A DNA stretch of 64,000 nucleotides, from contig NZ_VCQN01000003.1 in the NCBI RefSeq assembly GCF_005938125.1, positions 434,001-498,000 on the forward strand, read 5' to 3'. Positions 41,119-50,295 of this stretch are shown here, in pieces. Position 1 is the stretch's first letter. Every line of letters starts with the position of its first letter. A model generated the notes under the pieces. It did not search any database and was not told the DNA's origin. It was given only the letters and a program-made list of their open reading frames with translations. Source of the DNA: Bacillus sp. BHET2 (GTDB lineage Bacteria > Bacillota > Bacilli > Bacillales > Bacillaceae_B). The position numbers and the translations under genes were made by a program.

Positions 41119-42597
41119 TCAGTCGGTTCTGTTGTTGACTTCATAAGCCGCTCGGATGGCGGATTCGATTGCTCCTTCCACCCAGCCATGAAAGGGAGAA
41201 GTGTGCTCGCCTGCAAAGTGAATGCGTTGTTCAGGCAAGTAAAGGTCATCTGAAAAGTCGGAAGCCTGGTTGGGAGCAAAGAGGGTGAAACAGCCTGCAG
41301 AAAATTGATTTTCCCCCCAGCTGTAAGAAGCACCCTTAGAATATTCTTTATAAACCTGATCACCATATATTCGGTAAAGACCTTGCAAGGCCTCACGTAT
41401 ACGTTCATCTTCAGGCAGACTGTTCCACAAATTCGCATTTTGCCCCCAGCTATAACTGCCGAGCATGACGCCGGGACCCTTTTCTCCTATGTTATGGCTT
41501 GGTTGATACGTGTACCGAATAGGGAGATCGGTAATAATGTTCCCGATTTTGAAGGTTTCCCAAAACTTTGTTTTAAACTCCAAACCTATTTTCACAGACG
41601 ATACATAGTTCAGCTCCCGTATTGCTTTCCATTTTCGAAAGGAAATAGAATTATAGGGATGAACATCAATAAATTGAAACACAGAGTAGGGGACGGTAAC
41701 AATGGTGTAATCACCTTGAAAACGATGATAACGGTTCGTGGTACGATCTCTTACTATCACTTCAACACCGTCATCCTTCTGAACGATCTGATGGGCTTTT
41801 TGAGAATAGAGAATATTCTGTTGGAGTTCAGGCAGAAAGGAGTGAGGTAGTTTATCATTTCCTCCATCAATTTCAAAAAACTTTAATTCTTCATTGAAGA
41901 CGGTACGAACAATGTCCAGGAGGATATCAACGAATGATAGTTCCGGGAATCCCTCTATGCCTAAAATGACTTTCACAATCCGAATCGCCTCAGGAGATAA
42001 TGAGGTTCCGATTGGATTGAATCGTAAGAAGACATCAAATGAATAATGATCAAATTTTATTCTTAATCTCTCCTGTTCTTCAGGGCTAGCTTTTTCGTAC
42101 AAGTCTAAGAACGGCTGCACTGCAGATGATAATAATTCAATCGCCGTTTTTCCCTGTTCTTCAGGAGGTAATGGATAGTTAAATACATCAGGGTTTGTGC
42201 TGTAATAAGAATCTGTTGTTTGTATTCCATTTACGAGGTAGAGGTCGCTTTTATTAATAAACTCATTTGTTGGTAAGTTGAATTTACGAATGTATTCGAA
42301 TACTAAATCATGCGTTTCAGGGAAACGCATGGCTCCGACATCTAAATATTGACCTTCAGAAAAAGGTTCACGGAGCGTTAACACCCGTCCACCTATACGG
42401 TCATTTCCTTCAAGGATGGTAACGGAATGACCGGCCTTTTTTAAAAGTGAAGCAGCAACCAATCCAGCCATGCCTGCCCCAATAATGATTACATTCTTAG
42501 ATTCTTTTGCGGGAACCAAACCATTTTTCACGATGGACACCATGTCATCTGGATAGGATAGATTACCGTAATTGTGGTTATCAGCTCTATTCCTCAA
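41119..42597 (-). CDS. flavin monoamine oxidase / L-amino-acid oxidase family
   Basis: 492 residues. The FAD-binding dinucleotide fold is at the N-terminus (VIIGAGMAGLVAASLLKKAGHSVTILEGNDRIGGRVLTL, about 40-78), followed by GAMRFPE; the C-terminal flavin motif is IHFAGEHTSPFHGWVEGAIESAIRAA. It oxidises a primary amine or amino acid to the imine, releasing H2O2. The start is TTG 42597, chosen for the AAGGGGGCG site. It has no signal peptide. It is monocistronic between two palindromes. Substrate not readable. Confidence 0.88.
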   Translation of the reverse strand: MRNRADNHNYGNLSYPDDMVSIVKNGLVPAKESKNVIIIGAGMAGLVAASLLKKAGHSVTILEGNDRIGGRVLTLREPFSEGQYLDVGAMRFPETHDLVFEYIRKFNLPTNEFINKSDLYLVNGIQTTDSYYSTNPDVFNYPLPPEEQGKTAIELLSSAVQPFLDLYEKASPEEQERLRIKFDHYSFDVFLRFNPIGTSLSPEAIRIVKVILGIEGFPELSFVDILLDIVRTVFNEELKFFEIDGGNDKLPHSFLPELQQNILYSQKAHQIVQKDDGVEVIVRDRTTNRYHRFQGDYTIVTVPYSVFQFIDVHPYNSISFRKWKAIRELNYVSSVKIGLEFKTKFWETFKIGNIITDLPIRYTYQPSHNIGEKGPGVMLGSYSWGQNANLWNSLPEDERIREALQGLYRIYGDQVYKEYSKGASYSWGENQFSAGCFTLFAPNQASDFSDDLYLPEQRIHFAGEHTSPFHGWVEGAIESAIRAAYEVNNRTD

Positions 42598-42740
42598 TTC
42601 TTTCGCCCCCTTAAGCCAAAACTACACTACTTATGTATATGATAAGGGAGAAGGAGAATAGACGGTTTAGGTGTAGTTCATATTCTCTAACTAATGAAAA
42701 GATGTGGAGCCAAGAATTAGTTCAAGAGAAAATCATAAAC

Positions 42741-42768
42741 AGGGACGGACCTTGAAAGGTCCGTCCCT
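42741..42768. repeat. AGGGACGGACC palindrome, short class (28 bp)
   Basis: AGGGACGGACCTT / AAGGTCCGTCCCT around 2 bases. The flanks ATCATAAAC / GTTTATGAT also pair, although they differ from the flanks of the other copies. It begins 9 bp beyond the leftward ArsR stop and can terminate that gene. Confidence 0.92.
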
Positions 42769-42776
42769 GTTTATGA

Positions 42777-43133
42777 TCAATCTTCGTCTACCTCAACCAC
42801 TTTGAGTTGAGTTTTTTCTTGGCCGTCTTCCACAAGGTATTTAAGCTTAGACAATTTATTGGTCCAAAATTGTTCATAATAAGAAAGCCAGTCCTTTAAT
42901 TCCGCCAATGGCTCAGGCTGCAAACGATAGATTTTTTCTCTTCCCACTTTTACTCCGCTTACCAATTCAGCTTCAGAAAGAATGGTGAGATGCTTGGCGA
43001 TGGCCGTTCGGCTGATGGGAAAATGGGATGTTAAAGCAGAAATGGGCATCTCATTTTCAGAGAGTAATCGAAGCACTTCTCTGCGGGTCGGGTCTGCAAT
43101 TGCTTGAAACACATCATGTTTGATTGCAGCCAC
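42777..43133 (-). CDS. ArsR-family regulator, partner of SRPBCC protein
   Basis: 118 residues: winged helix with HDVFQAIADPTRREVLRLLSENEMPISALTSHFPISRTAIAKHLTILSEAELVSGVKVGREKIYRLQPEPL. There are no metal-binding cysteines, so it is the ArsR subtype that travels with SRPBCC/AHSA1 proteins. GTG 43133 follows the SRPBCC stop directly (TAAGTG), so it is second in the operon. It probably binds the twin ACCATATGGT-type sites at 43598-43644. Confidence 0.92.
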   Translation of the reverse strand: MAAIKHDVFQAIADPTRREVLRLLSENEMPISALTSHFPISRTAIAKHLTILSEAELVSGVKVGREKIYRLQPEPLAELKDWLSYYEQFWTNKLSKLKYLVEDGQEKTQLKVVEVDED

Positions 43134-43568
43134 TTATCCTTCGACAACCTTCCGAAGCTTTTGGTCGACAATGCCTACCCAACCGCCAGCCATACGTTCC
43201 CGAATCACAGAGCTTTTCTCGTTCGGTTTCGAAACAACCGCATCATCATGCTTCCAGCCACCATGAATAAGGGTGAACTCTGTTTGATCTCCCACCTCTT
43301 TTAACAGAAACGAAACGAACCAGCCATCAGTATCCCATGAGAAGGAAAGCTTATAGGGTGGATCTATCTCCAATACTTTACATGGAGACGGGCCAAAAGG
43401 GGACTGAATATGAAATTCGTGTCCGACTTCCGGTTGAAAATCATTAGGCATAAACCAAGAGGAAATACCCTCTGAAGTAGAGACGGTGTCCCATACTTTT
43501 TGAATAGGGGCATTAAAAAGAACTATTTGCTTAATATCTTCGAGTTGATTACTTTGATTTGACTTCAT
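43134..43568 (-). CDS. SRPBCC (AHSA1-like) domain protein
   Basis: 144 residues, one START/AHSA1 fold: [40 protein letters not shown] and the C-terminal GGWKHDDA...[19 protein letters not shown]. Members bind hydrophobic ligands; function here is unknown. It is first in a two-gene unit with an ArsR regulator, the same two domains that are fused in the gene at 45009. Confidence 0.88.
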   Translation of the reverse strand: MKSNQSNQLEDIKQIVLFNAPIQKVWDTVSTSEGISSWFMPNDFQPEVGHEFHIQSPFGPSPCKVLEIDPPYKLSFSWDTDGWFVSFLLKEVGDQTEFTLIHGGWKHDDAVVSKPNEKSSVIRERMAGGWVGIVDQKLRKVVEG

Positions 43569-43597
43569 ACATGTCTCCTACTTTCTGTGAGTTTAAA

Positions 43598-43651
43598 TAA
43601 CACCAAATGGTTTCTTTTTTTATATTATAACACCATATGGTTTCACGTCAA
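43598..43651 (-). promoter_or_regulatory. SigA promoter with two direct-repeat operators for SRPBCC-arsR
   Basis: Read leftward: -35 TTGACG (43646-43651), 16 bp, -10 TATAAT (43624-43629). TAACACCAWATGGTTTC occurs at 43598-43614 and 43628-43644, 30 bp apart; the upper copy fills the promoter spacer. The ACCATATGGT core is palindromic. These are the likely ArsR sites. Confidence 0.7.
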
Positions 43652-43873
43652 TGGACGCTTTTCAAAAGAAGGAATTTGATTAAAAGTTGTAGAAGTAGAG
43701 TCGGGTGTAGGAAATATGATGTGGACTTGTAGTATTTGTTTAACAGGAGAAATTTAATTGATCATACCGGGTAGAATTTTTGGGGTTATATCAACCGGCC
43801 ATACAATAGCACAGAATGACAGGAGTACATACAATCTGAATGGTACATTAGAATTGCAGGGAGGTAAGAAGCG

Positions 43874-44731
43874 ATGGAAATGCTGCATAGGATGAATGAT
43901 TGCATTCAATATATTGAGGACAATCTTGAAGGAGAGATCGAGATGGAAGAGCTTGCTCGGTTGTCACTCAGCTCGAAATTTCACTTTCAACGGCTGTTTT
44001 CTCTTGTTACGGGCTGCACTGTAGCCGACTACATCCGAAAGAGAAGACTTACTCTCGCGGCTCAGGAACTGATCAACTCGAATGCGAAGATCATCGATGT
44101 TGCTTTTAACTATGGATATGAAACACCGGAATCCTTCTCGAAGGCTTTTCGAAGGGCCCACGGTGTATCTCCATCCCAAGTGAGAGAATCGGGAACGCCA
44201 TTGAAAGCATTTCCACGCATCTCCTTCCAAATCCAACTTAAAGGAGAAGTCGAAATGGATTATAAAATTGTGGATAAAGAAGCATTCCAAGTGATTGGAA
44301 AAGGAAAAAGAGTTTCAACGGGTAACGGGCAGAACATGAAGGACATTCCTGTATTTTGGGATGAGGTAAACACGACGGAATTAGACAGGAAGATTTGTGA
44401 AGCTGCAGGTAATGATGAGATGCTTGGAATCTGTATGGAATTTGATCATCCAAATGAAGAGTTCACGTATTTTATCGGGGCGGAGAAGAAGAGTGGAAAT
44501 GATCGTGTATTAGCGGAAAAAGAGATCCCAGCCGCCACATGGGCTGTCTTTGAATCAGTGGGTCCGATGCCGGATGCCATTCAAGCTGTATGGAAGCGTA
44601 TCTTCTCGGAATGGTTCCCTTCCACGGGCTATGAGCATGCAGGCGGTCCTGAATTCGAATTGTACCCTCCTGGGAATCCGAATGGTGAGAATTATCGTTG
44701 TGAGGTTTGGGTTCCGATTAAGAAGAAGTAA
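43874..44731 (+). CDS. AraC-family regulator with GyrI-like effector domain
   Basis: 285 residues. Two AraC helix-turn-helix motifs (about 8-105): MEELARLSLSSKFHFQRLFSLVTGCTVADYIRKRRL and IIDVAFNYGYETPESFSKAFRRAHGVSPSQVR. Residues ~125-285 are a GyrI-like/SOUL-type small-molecule binding domain (MDYKIVDKEAFQVIGKGKRVS ... EVWVPIKKK), as in Rob/BmrR-type drug sensors. It probably activates efflux or detoxification genes; none is adjacent. GGGAGG precedes the ATG. The 305 bp upstream (43569-43873) hold only the divergent SRPBCC promoter and unrecognised DNA. Confidence 0.92.
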   Translation: MEMLHRMNDCIQYIEDNLEGEIEMEELARLSLSSKFHFQRLFSLVTGCTVADYIRKRRLTLAAQELINSNAKIIDVAFNYGYETPESFSKAFRRAHGVSPSQVRESGTPLKAFPRISFQIQLKGEVEMDYKIVDKEAFQVIGKGKRVSTGNGQNMKDIPVFWDEVNTTELDRKICEAAGNDEMLGICMEFDHPNEEFTYFIGAEKKSGNDRVLAEKEIPAATWAVFESVGPMPDAIQAVWKRIFSEWFPSTGYEHAGGPEFELYPPGNPNGENYRCEVWVPIKKK

Positions 44732-44807
44732 GGAAGTGTGCCTCCATTGAGAAATGGGGGCTATTTTATTATGGGAAACTGAGTGGTGGTCGCTTGGAAA
44801 TGGATTT

Positions 44808-44897
44808 ATTATCGACTTTTTAAATATATTATCGAGATTCCCGATATATTATCGAGTTTGCCTATTTTATTATCAACTTCGGATCAGATATTATCAA
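44808..44897. repeat. array 3: five ~20-bp repeats with core ATTATCRA
   Basis: ATTATCGA at 44808, 44828 and 44848, then ATTATCAA at 44869 and 44890: periods 20, 20, 21, 21. Same number of units and period as arrays 1 and 2 but a different core. It ends 21 bp upstream of the -35 of the fused ArsR-SRPBCC gene. Confidence 0.7.
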
Positions 44898-44917
44898 CTT
44901 CAAGTGTTCTGCTGCTA

Positions 44918-44985
44918 TTGACTCTCCAATTTCATCATGTTACTATAAAGTCACACATTACATGTGACCATTTATTCACATGTAA
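44918..44985 (+). promoter_or_regulatory. promoter and palindromic operator of the ArsR-SRPBCC fusion gene
   Basis: -35 TTGACT (44918-44923), 17 bp, -10 TACTAT (44941-44946). TTACATGTGA (44958-44967) and TCACATGTAA (44976-44985) are perfect 10-bp inverted arms over the expected start point, the likely autorepression site. Confidence 0.7.
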
Positions 44986-45008
44986 ATCCCAACGAAAGGA
45001 TCGTTAAT

Positions 45009-45785
45009 ATGAAGGACGAACTTTCCACCTTGTTTAAGGCGCTGGGCCATCCTATTCGCAGGGAGATCCTTGACCTCTTAAAGAAGTCAGCAAGAACAAC
45101 GGGTGAACTGAATGAACATTTTCCTGAGGTGACAAGATACGCGATAATGAAGCATTTGACGATCTTGGAAGAAGGGAATTTGGTGTTGGTAAAGCGGGAA
45201 GGAAAGTTTCGGCGCAATTACCTTAACGCAGTTCCACTTCAAGAAATGCATAACCGGTGGGTAGGCCAATTTATGGAGTCTACTGCTAATTCACTGCTGA
45301 AGCTTCGAGCATTGGCAGAAAATAAAGGAGGAGAAGAACATATGGAACAAAGTAATGTGTTTCGTATTGAACAAGAAGTCATGATTGATGCACCAAGGGA
45401 GACGGTATTTAAAGCCTTAACAGAACAAGCAGGTGACTGGTGGGAATTTAAGTTGGCACCTGAGGGAGTAACGTCTCAATTCTCATTTGATCCTGTACCT
45501 GGAGGACAATTCATCGAGAAATGGCGGAAGGATGAAGGAGCTCTCTGGGGAACGGTATATTACGTGAATGCTCCGGAAGAAATTCGTCTTCACGGTCATC
45601 TCGGGATGCAAGGGGCAGTAAACTCTGCATATACCTATCGGTTGATTGAAAAGGGAGATTCCACCTTGCTTCAATTATCCCATGCCGCTTCCGGTGTCCT
45701 TGAAGAGGATTGGGAAGAGAAACATTCAGAGGGGTGGACCTACTTATTGGGAACACTGCTGAAAAATTATGTAGAAAATAAATGA
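45009..45785 (+). CDS. ArsR HTH fused to SRPBCC (AHSA1-like) domain
   Basis: 258 residues from ATG 45009 (AAAGGATCG upstream). Residues 1-100 are an ArsR winged helix ([19 protein letters not shown]...[31 protein letters not shown]); residues ~115-258 are an SRPBCC domain ([28 protein letters not shown] ... [19 protein letters not shown]). The fusion makes a one-protein sensor: the ligand-binding cavity can control the DNA-binding part. The same pairing occurs as separate genes 2 kb away. Another SRPBCC gene follows after 61 bp. Ligand unknown. Confidence 0.9.
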   Translation: MKDELSTLFKALGHPIRREILDLLKKSARTTGELNEHFPEVTRYAIMKHLTILEEGNLVLVKREGKFRRNYLNAVPLQEMHNRWVGQFMESTANSLLKLRALAENKGGEEHMEQSNVFRIEQEVMIDAPRETVFKALTEQAGDWWEFKLAPEGVTSQFSFDPVPGGQFIEKWRKDEGALWGTVYYVNAPEEIRLHGHLGMQGAVNSAYTYRLIEKGDSTLLQLSHAASGVLEEDWEEKHSEGWTYLLGTLLKNYVENK

Positions 45786-45846
45786 TAGCAAACAATGGAA
45801 AACAGGTGCAGATTTTGCATCTGTTTCCGCTAGAGGAGAAAAGAAA

Positions 45847-46281
45847 ATGGTAGATGTTTTAACGGAAATTACAATCCGCTGCCCACTTCAAAAGGTTTCA
45901 GAGTATGCAAGTAATCCCGACAACGCGCCTGATTGGTACATCAATATTAATTCATCAGAATGGATCACGAGTAAACCGTTGTCCCTACACTCTCAAATTG
46001 CTTTTAAAGCTAAATTTCTGGGACGAGATCTATCCTATGTGTATGAAATAATCGAGTATGTTCCTGGACGAAAGCTTGTGATGAAAACAGCTAATGGACC
46101 GTTTCCAATGAAGACCACTTATACGTGGGAAGAAGTTGATCAAGACATCACAAAGATGACGCTCAGAAACGAAGGGAACCCCACTGGTTTTTCAAAATGG
46201 ATGACTCCATTGATGTCGACTATGATGAAGAAGGCGAATAGAAAAGATTTAAAGAAAATCAAAGAGATTCTAGAAAGCTAA
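45847..46281 (+). CDS. SRPBCC-family protein (polyketide cyclase-like)
   Basis: 144 residues: [42 protein letters not shown], then [40 protein letters not shown], the pattern of the polyketide-cyclase/dehydrase (Polyketide_cyc2) branch. AGAGGAG precedes the ATG. It probably shares the promoter of the fused regulator upstream. It binds a hydrophobic ligand by family; no catalytic function can be assigned. Confidence 0.85.
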   Translation: MVDVLTEITIRCPLQKVSEYASNPDNAPDWYININSSEWITSKPLSLHSQIAFKAKFLGRDLSYVYEIIEYVPGRKLVMKTANGPFPMKTTYTWEEVDQDITKMTLRNEGNPTGFSKWMTPLMSTMMKKANRKDLKKIKEILES

Positions 46282-46282
46282 T

Positions 46283-46330
46283 GCCGGAAGGAGATGCTCC
46301 TCTTAGAGGAACATCTCCTTCCTTGTTTTG
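46283..46330. terminator. bidirectional terminator between SRPBCC and cotA
   Basis: Stem GGAAGGAGATG / CATCTCCTTCC with further inner pairing (CTCCTCT / AGAGGAA), followed by TTGTTTTG, between convergent genes. Confidence 0.7.
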
Positions 46331-46347
46331 TATACGCAATGATCCTG

Positions 46348-47883
46348 TCACTTAATCACCACATATGGCCTCATCATTTCATAATCCTCATGCTCTAAAA
46401 TATGACAGTGCCAAACGTACAATCCGGTATACGGCCCAAATGGAACGATGATTCGCGTTATTTCCCAAGGGTTTGCACAAACCGTGTCCTTCCACCCTTG
46501 TTCATTCGCTTTCGGTTTGATGCGTGGTCCGATTGGGACGAATCTACCCTCTTTTTGATAGATTTCTTTATCGAATGGTTGCCGGTCAAGAATTTGAAAT
46601 CTGACTAAATGTAAATGGATGGGATGGGATCCTTCCGTTGTGTTGATAAAGTTCCACACTTCACTGCTCCCAAGACGTGGCATTTCTGTAATTGGATCCG
46701 ACCACAACTGGTTATTCAGGAGGTGAACCTCCCGCCCATATTGATCATGCACCATATTCAAAAGAAGATTCCTCGTCTCGGATGCATTTCTTTTCTTCAA
46801 TCTTGGTACATGTTGTAATGCCGATGGAATTCTGCTCGTATCTTTACCTAAAAGCTGTTTAATCACTCGAAACTGCATCAGGACCCCCGTCGTATCACGA
46901 TCTGGTACCTTCCCGGTTGGAAATGGGGCCGGGGCAAGGTTGTGGATGGTGATGAATTCTCCAGATAAGGAAGAAAAGTCAATGATGACATCTGCACGTT
47001 CAGCTGGAGCGAGCAAGATCTCCTGGACACGGACCGGAGCAGAGAGAAGGCCCTGATCGGACCCTATTTGTATAAACGGGGTGCCATTGGAAAGGGAAAG
47101 CTGGTACGTCCGGGAATTTGAAGCGTTGATCAATCGAAAGCGATAGCGGCGTGGTTCGACATCAGCGTATGGCCATACCTTCCCGTTTACCAGAAGCGTA
47201 TCTCCAAAGAAGTTCGAGAGGGTGGAGGGACGGACACCAGGAGTGGGAGGGTCAGGTTCGGAAGGATAATGGAGTGATCCATCATTATTGAATGACCTAT
47301 CCATAACCACTAATGGAATATCGTATGGACCAGCAGGCAGTGACAATGCATTCTCTTCTTCATCGTGAATGATATACGCTCCGGCGAGCCCTGCGTATAT
47401 ATTCAAGCGGGTTATCCCGACAGCATGATCATGATACCAGAGGGTAGTGGCTTGTTGCTGGTTCGGGTATGTGTAAACTTTCTCTGCAAAGAAGGGTCCT
47501 GTCTCTTGAAATCCTTTAGTAAACCAGGCATCCGGATAACCGTCACTGGTATCAGGTGTCGCCCCTCCGTGAAGATGGACGACAGTACGAACCTCGGGCT
47601 GGTTTTTTCCTGCTCCATGAACGGTGGTATCGATAGGGAGGAAATGCTTCTTTGGAAGGTCATTCTTCCATAATACCTGTACCGTTTGATTACGCTTCAC
47701 CTTAAAGGTAGGGCCAGGGAATTGTCCGTTGTACCCCCATATTGTCGTAGGGGGAAGATCCCTGTGAAGTTGCTGCTTCGCTTCCTTCATGGTCACTACG
47801 TAATAGTCGGAATCGTTGTAAGTAGAAATCGGATGAATCGTTTCCATAACAGGAAGCTGGTCGACGAATTTCTCAAGCATCAT
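46348..47883 (-). CDS. cotA: CotA-like spore-coat multicopper oxidase (laccase)
   Basis: 511 residues, close to the 513 of B. subtilis CotA and very similar in the opening (LEKFVDQLP, LHRDLPPT.IWGYNGQFPGPT). Four copper-ligand motifs are present: HLHGG (His103, His105), WYHDHA (His151, His153), HPIHLHL, and HCHILEHEDYEMM with the type-1 Met. It oxidises phenolics with O2 and, in Bacillus, helps make the brown spore-coat pigment. It has no signal peptide, as expected for mother-cell expression. The start MML matches B. subtilis MTL, behind AGGAGG. It supports a spore-forming host. Confidence 0.95.
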   Translation of the reverse strand: MMLEKFVDQLPVMETIHPISTYNDSDYYVVTMKEAKQQLHRDLPPTTIWGYNGQFPGPTFKVKRNQTVQVLWKNDLPKKHFLPIDTTVHGAGKNQPEVRTVVHLHGGATPDTSDGYPDAWFTKGFQETGPFFAEKVYTYPNQQQATTLWYHDHAVGITRLNIYAGLAGAYIIHDEEENALSLPAGPYDIPLVVMDRSFNNDGSLHYPSEPDPPTPGVRPSTLSNFFGDTLLVNGKVWPYADVEPRRYRFRLINASNSRTYQLSLSNGTPFIQIGSDQGLLSAPVRVQEILLAPAERADVIIDFSSLSGEFITIHNLAPAPFPTGKVPDRDTTGVLMQFRVIKQLLGKDTSRIPSALQHVPRLKKRNASETRNLLLNMVHDQYGREVHLLNNQLWSDPITEMPRLGSSEVWNFINTTEGSHPIHLHLVRFQILDRQPFDKEIYQKEGRFVPIGPRIKPKANEQGWKDTVCANPWEITRIIVPFGPYTGLYVWHCHILEHEDYEMMRPYVVIK

Positions 47884-48181
47884 AGGTCCTCCTCTAATGG
47901 CGCTATTACTCCATATGTATTGCAGTTGACTTTGAAATATCCTCTATTCTTAGTTCTCGTCTTAATTGGAGTAATTGGTTCCCCTACAGGAAGAGGAGCT
48001 TGAATAGCATATCTGCTGATCAGTTTGTTTCTCCATCCTCTTAGTTTCTAAACCCGACTGGTTCAAAGGACATTCCCTTATTGGGAAAAGAGTATTGACT
48101 ATGATACGTTCTTTTTCCTTGGCATCCCATTTTTTGTTACACTATTTAAGTTGCTATATTGTTTAATCACTGGAGGAAGTT

Positions 48182-49048
48182 ATGTCAAATCGAAATAAAG
48201 GAATTCTACTATTATTGGTATCCGCTTTTGGTTTTTCACTGATGGCGGCATTTGTGAAGCTGTCTGGAGATGTACCTACCATCCAGAAAACCTTTTTCCG
48301 GAACATCGTATCTGCATTCATCGCATTTGGTTTTGTCCGGTATCATAAGGAACGATTATTCGGGAAGAAGGAAAATCAAAAGCTCTTATTGCTTCGCTCG
48401 GCACTAGGAGCTGTCGGAATCGTATTGTTCTTCTATGCAATCGATCATCTTGTGTTATCCGATGCCGATATGTTGAACAAGCTGAGCCCGTTTTTGACCA
48501 TTATCTTCTCGGCTCTATTCTTGAAAGAACGGACGCGGGTTTTTCAGGTTGTTGCAATCATCATTGCTTTCATTGGAACACTGCTCATCATCAAACCGGC
48601 GTTCACATTTGACGTCATTCCGTATCTTGCAGGCGTATTTTCCGCCATTTTCGCTGCAGGTGCCTATACGGTCCTGCGTGTACTCGGGAGCAGGGAGAAG
48701 TTTTATACGGTCGTCTTTTACTTCTCATTCTTTACGACGGTCGTGCTGCTTCCCTTTGTCATCGGATTTTATGAACCGATGAGTGTGAAGCAATGGGTTT
48801 ATCTATTATCCGCCGGCGTATTTGCGACAGTAGGTCAGTTCGGGATCACGATAGCGTACAAGTTTGCACCGGCTAGAGAGATATCGATCTTCTTCTATTC
48901 GACTGTCGTGTATTCAGCTCTCATCAGCATCTTCTTATTCGGTCAGATCCCTGATGTATACAGCATCATTGGATACGTTGTGATTTTCGGGGCATCATTA
49001 TATATGTTCTTGAAAAATAATGAGGCTGGTAAAAAGCAGGCATCATAA
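48182..49048 (+). CDS. DMT-superfamily (EamA) exporter
   Basis: 288 residues with ten membrane helices and two EamA repeats (about 4-135 and 148-280). Characteristic segments are KTFFRNIVSAFIAFGF and LSDADMLNKLSPFLTIIFSALFLKER. These carriers export amino acids or other metabolites; substrate unknown. GGAGGAAG precedes the ATG. The 298 bp upstream (47884-48181) shows a 27-codon hydrophobic frame without ribosome site and no other feature. A terminator follows directly. Confidence 0.9.
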   Translation: MSNRNKGILLLLVSAFGFSLMAAFVKLSGDVPTIQKTFFRNIVSAFIAFGFVRYHKERLFGKKENQKLLLLRSALGAVGIVLFFYAIDHLVLSDADMLNKLSPFLTIIFSALFLKERTRVFQVVAIIIAFIGTLLIIKPAFTFDVIPYLAGVFSAIFAAGAYTVLRVLGSREKFYTVVFYFSFFTTVVLLPFVIGFYEPMSVKQWVYLLSAGVFATVGQFGITIAYKFAPAREISIFFYSTVVYSALISIFLFGQIPDVYSIIGYVVIFGASLYMFLKNNEAGKKQAS

Positions 49049-49053
49049 AACGG

Positions 49054-49084
49054 ACCTATCCATCATTTGGTGGATAGGTTTTTT
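49054..49084 (+). terminator. rho-independent terminator
   Basis: Stem ACCTATCCA / TGGATAGGT, 8-nt loop, six T residues. Confidence 0.85.
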
Positions 49085-49160
49085 ACATTGGTAAAATGAA
49101 ACATTTTCCTTATGGTGATCGTATATGAATTAACAACTTACAATAATAGGAGAGAATAGG

Positions 49161-50255
49161 ATGAAGGTAGCGTTAATCATCATTGGAGTTTGTTTGGTCA
49201 TCGGGTTGATATTTATTGTGACATGGATTAGGCAGTTCACGGGGAAAGTGGATCCCGACTATCTGATAGACTATTTGAAACATAACGAGAATACGAGCTT
49301 AACTGTTTATCGAAATGGGGAAACGCTGGCGGCAGTCCGGGAAGATGATATGTTTCCGTTAGCGAGTACGGTGAAGACGATAGTGGCGATTGAATACGCC
49401 AGACAGTGTGAAGAAAAGAAAATCGATCCTTCCCATAATGTTTCCCTTGGTGAACTGGATCAGTATTATATTCCGGATACGGATGGGGGAGCCCACATAA
49501 GCTGGTTAGATTATTCAAAAGAACATGGCTTACTATTGGGGGATTCTACTAATCTTGAAAATGTAGTGAAAGGAATGATCTTATTCAGTTCCAACGCAAA
49601 CACCGAGTATTTAATGGAACTTCTGGGAATCGATGAAATCAACGGGTCACTGGATGAGATGGGGATCGAAAAGCATGAGGCGCTTTACCTCATTGTCGGA
49701 GCCATGCTGGTTCCAACCTATTTCAAACTGAATCATCCTTCTTATACAGATGATTATATCGAGTCGAAGATAAAGGAAATGTCAAAAGAAGACTACATAC
49801 AAGTATCGCAAGTTGTTTCCAATGAATTAAAAAAGGGAGAAAAAGATACCTACATTGAAAATCTACACACGAGTGATTCCTTGCAGAGAATATGGTCGGA
49901 CAGATTGACCCGCAGTACAACTTCTGAGTATGCCACTCTAATGGAGAAATTGAATTCAAAGACTTTTTTTAAAAAGGAAACACAGCAGCGATTGGATTCG
50001 GTCATGGAAGGACTTATGGAGAATCCTAAAAATCGTAAGTGGTTAAAGCATGCCGGACAAAAAGGGGGAGCGACGGCATTCCTCGTCACGAATGCTGCGT
50101 ATGCTACTGATAAAGAAGGAAATTCGACAGAGGTTGCCTTTTTTACAGATGATCTGGAGGCAGCAGAGATGGAGAAAATCTTTAACAATCTGAATGAATT
50201 CATTCTAAAAGTTTTAAGAGATGAAGATTTACGAAAGAAGCTGGAAAAGTTATAA
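49161..50255 (+). CDS. membrane-anchored serine hydrolase, class A beta-lactamase-like
   Basis: 364 residues with one N-terminal helix (4-25) that anchors an extracytoplasmic domain. The SxxK motif is STVK in PLASTVKTIVAIEY (residues ~70-73), SxN is SSNANTEY, and the KTG box reads KGG in GQKGGATAFLV. The family includes penicillin-binding-like and beta-lactamase-like hydrolases of wall precursors. It is 31 bp upstream of the next membrane gene, perhaps one transcript. Confidence 0.8.
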   Translation: MKVALIIIGVCLVIGLIFIVTWIRQFTGKVDPDYLIDYLKHNENTSLTVYRNGETLAAVREDDMFPLASTVKTIVAIEYARQCEEKKIDPSHNVSLGELDQYYIPDTDGGAHISWLDYSKEHGLLLGDSTNLENVVKGMILFSSNANTEYLMELLGIDEINGSLDEMGIEKHEALYLIVGAMLVPTYFKLNHPSYTDDYIESKIKEMSKEDYIQVSQVVSNELKKGEKDTYIENLHTSDSLQRIWSDRLTRSTTSEYATLMEKLNSKTFFKKETQQRLDSVMEGLMENPKNRKWLKHAGQKGGATAFLVTNAAYATDKEGNSTEVAFFTDDLEAAEMEKIFNNLNEFILKVLRDEDLRKKLEKL

Positions 50256-50295
50256 TGTAAGTAAATGGAATTTATATTAGGAGGATGTGTTTCTG

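Noticed and set aside
47221-47240. AGGGACGGAC-like string inside cotA
   Set aside because: It encodes conserved CotA residues (GVRPS), has no complementary arm and is counted as chance.
47914-48003. Hydrophobic 27-codon frame upstream of the DMT gene (LQLTLKYPLFLVLVLIGV...)
   Set aside because: It could be a small membrane peptide, but it has no ribosome binding site and no neighbour supports it.
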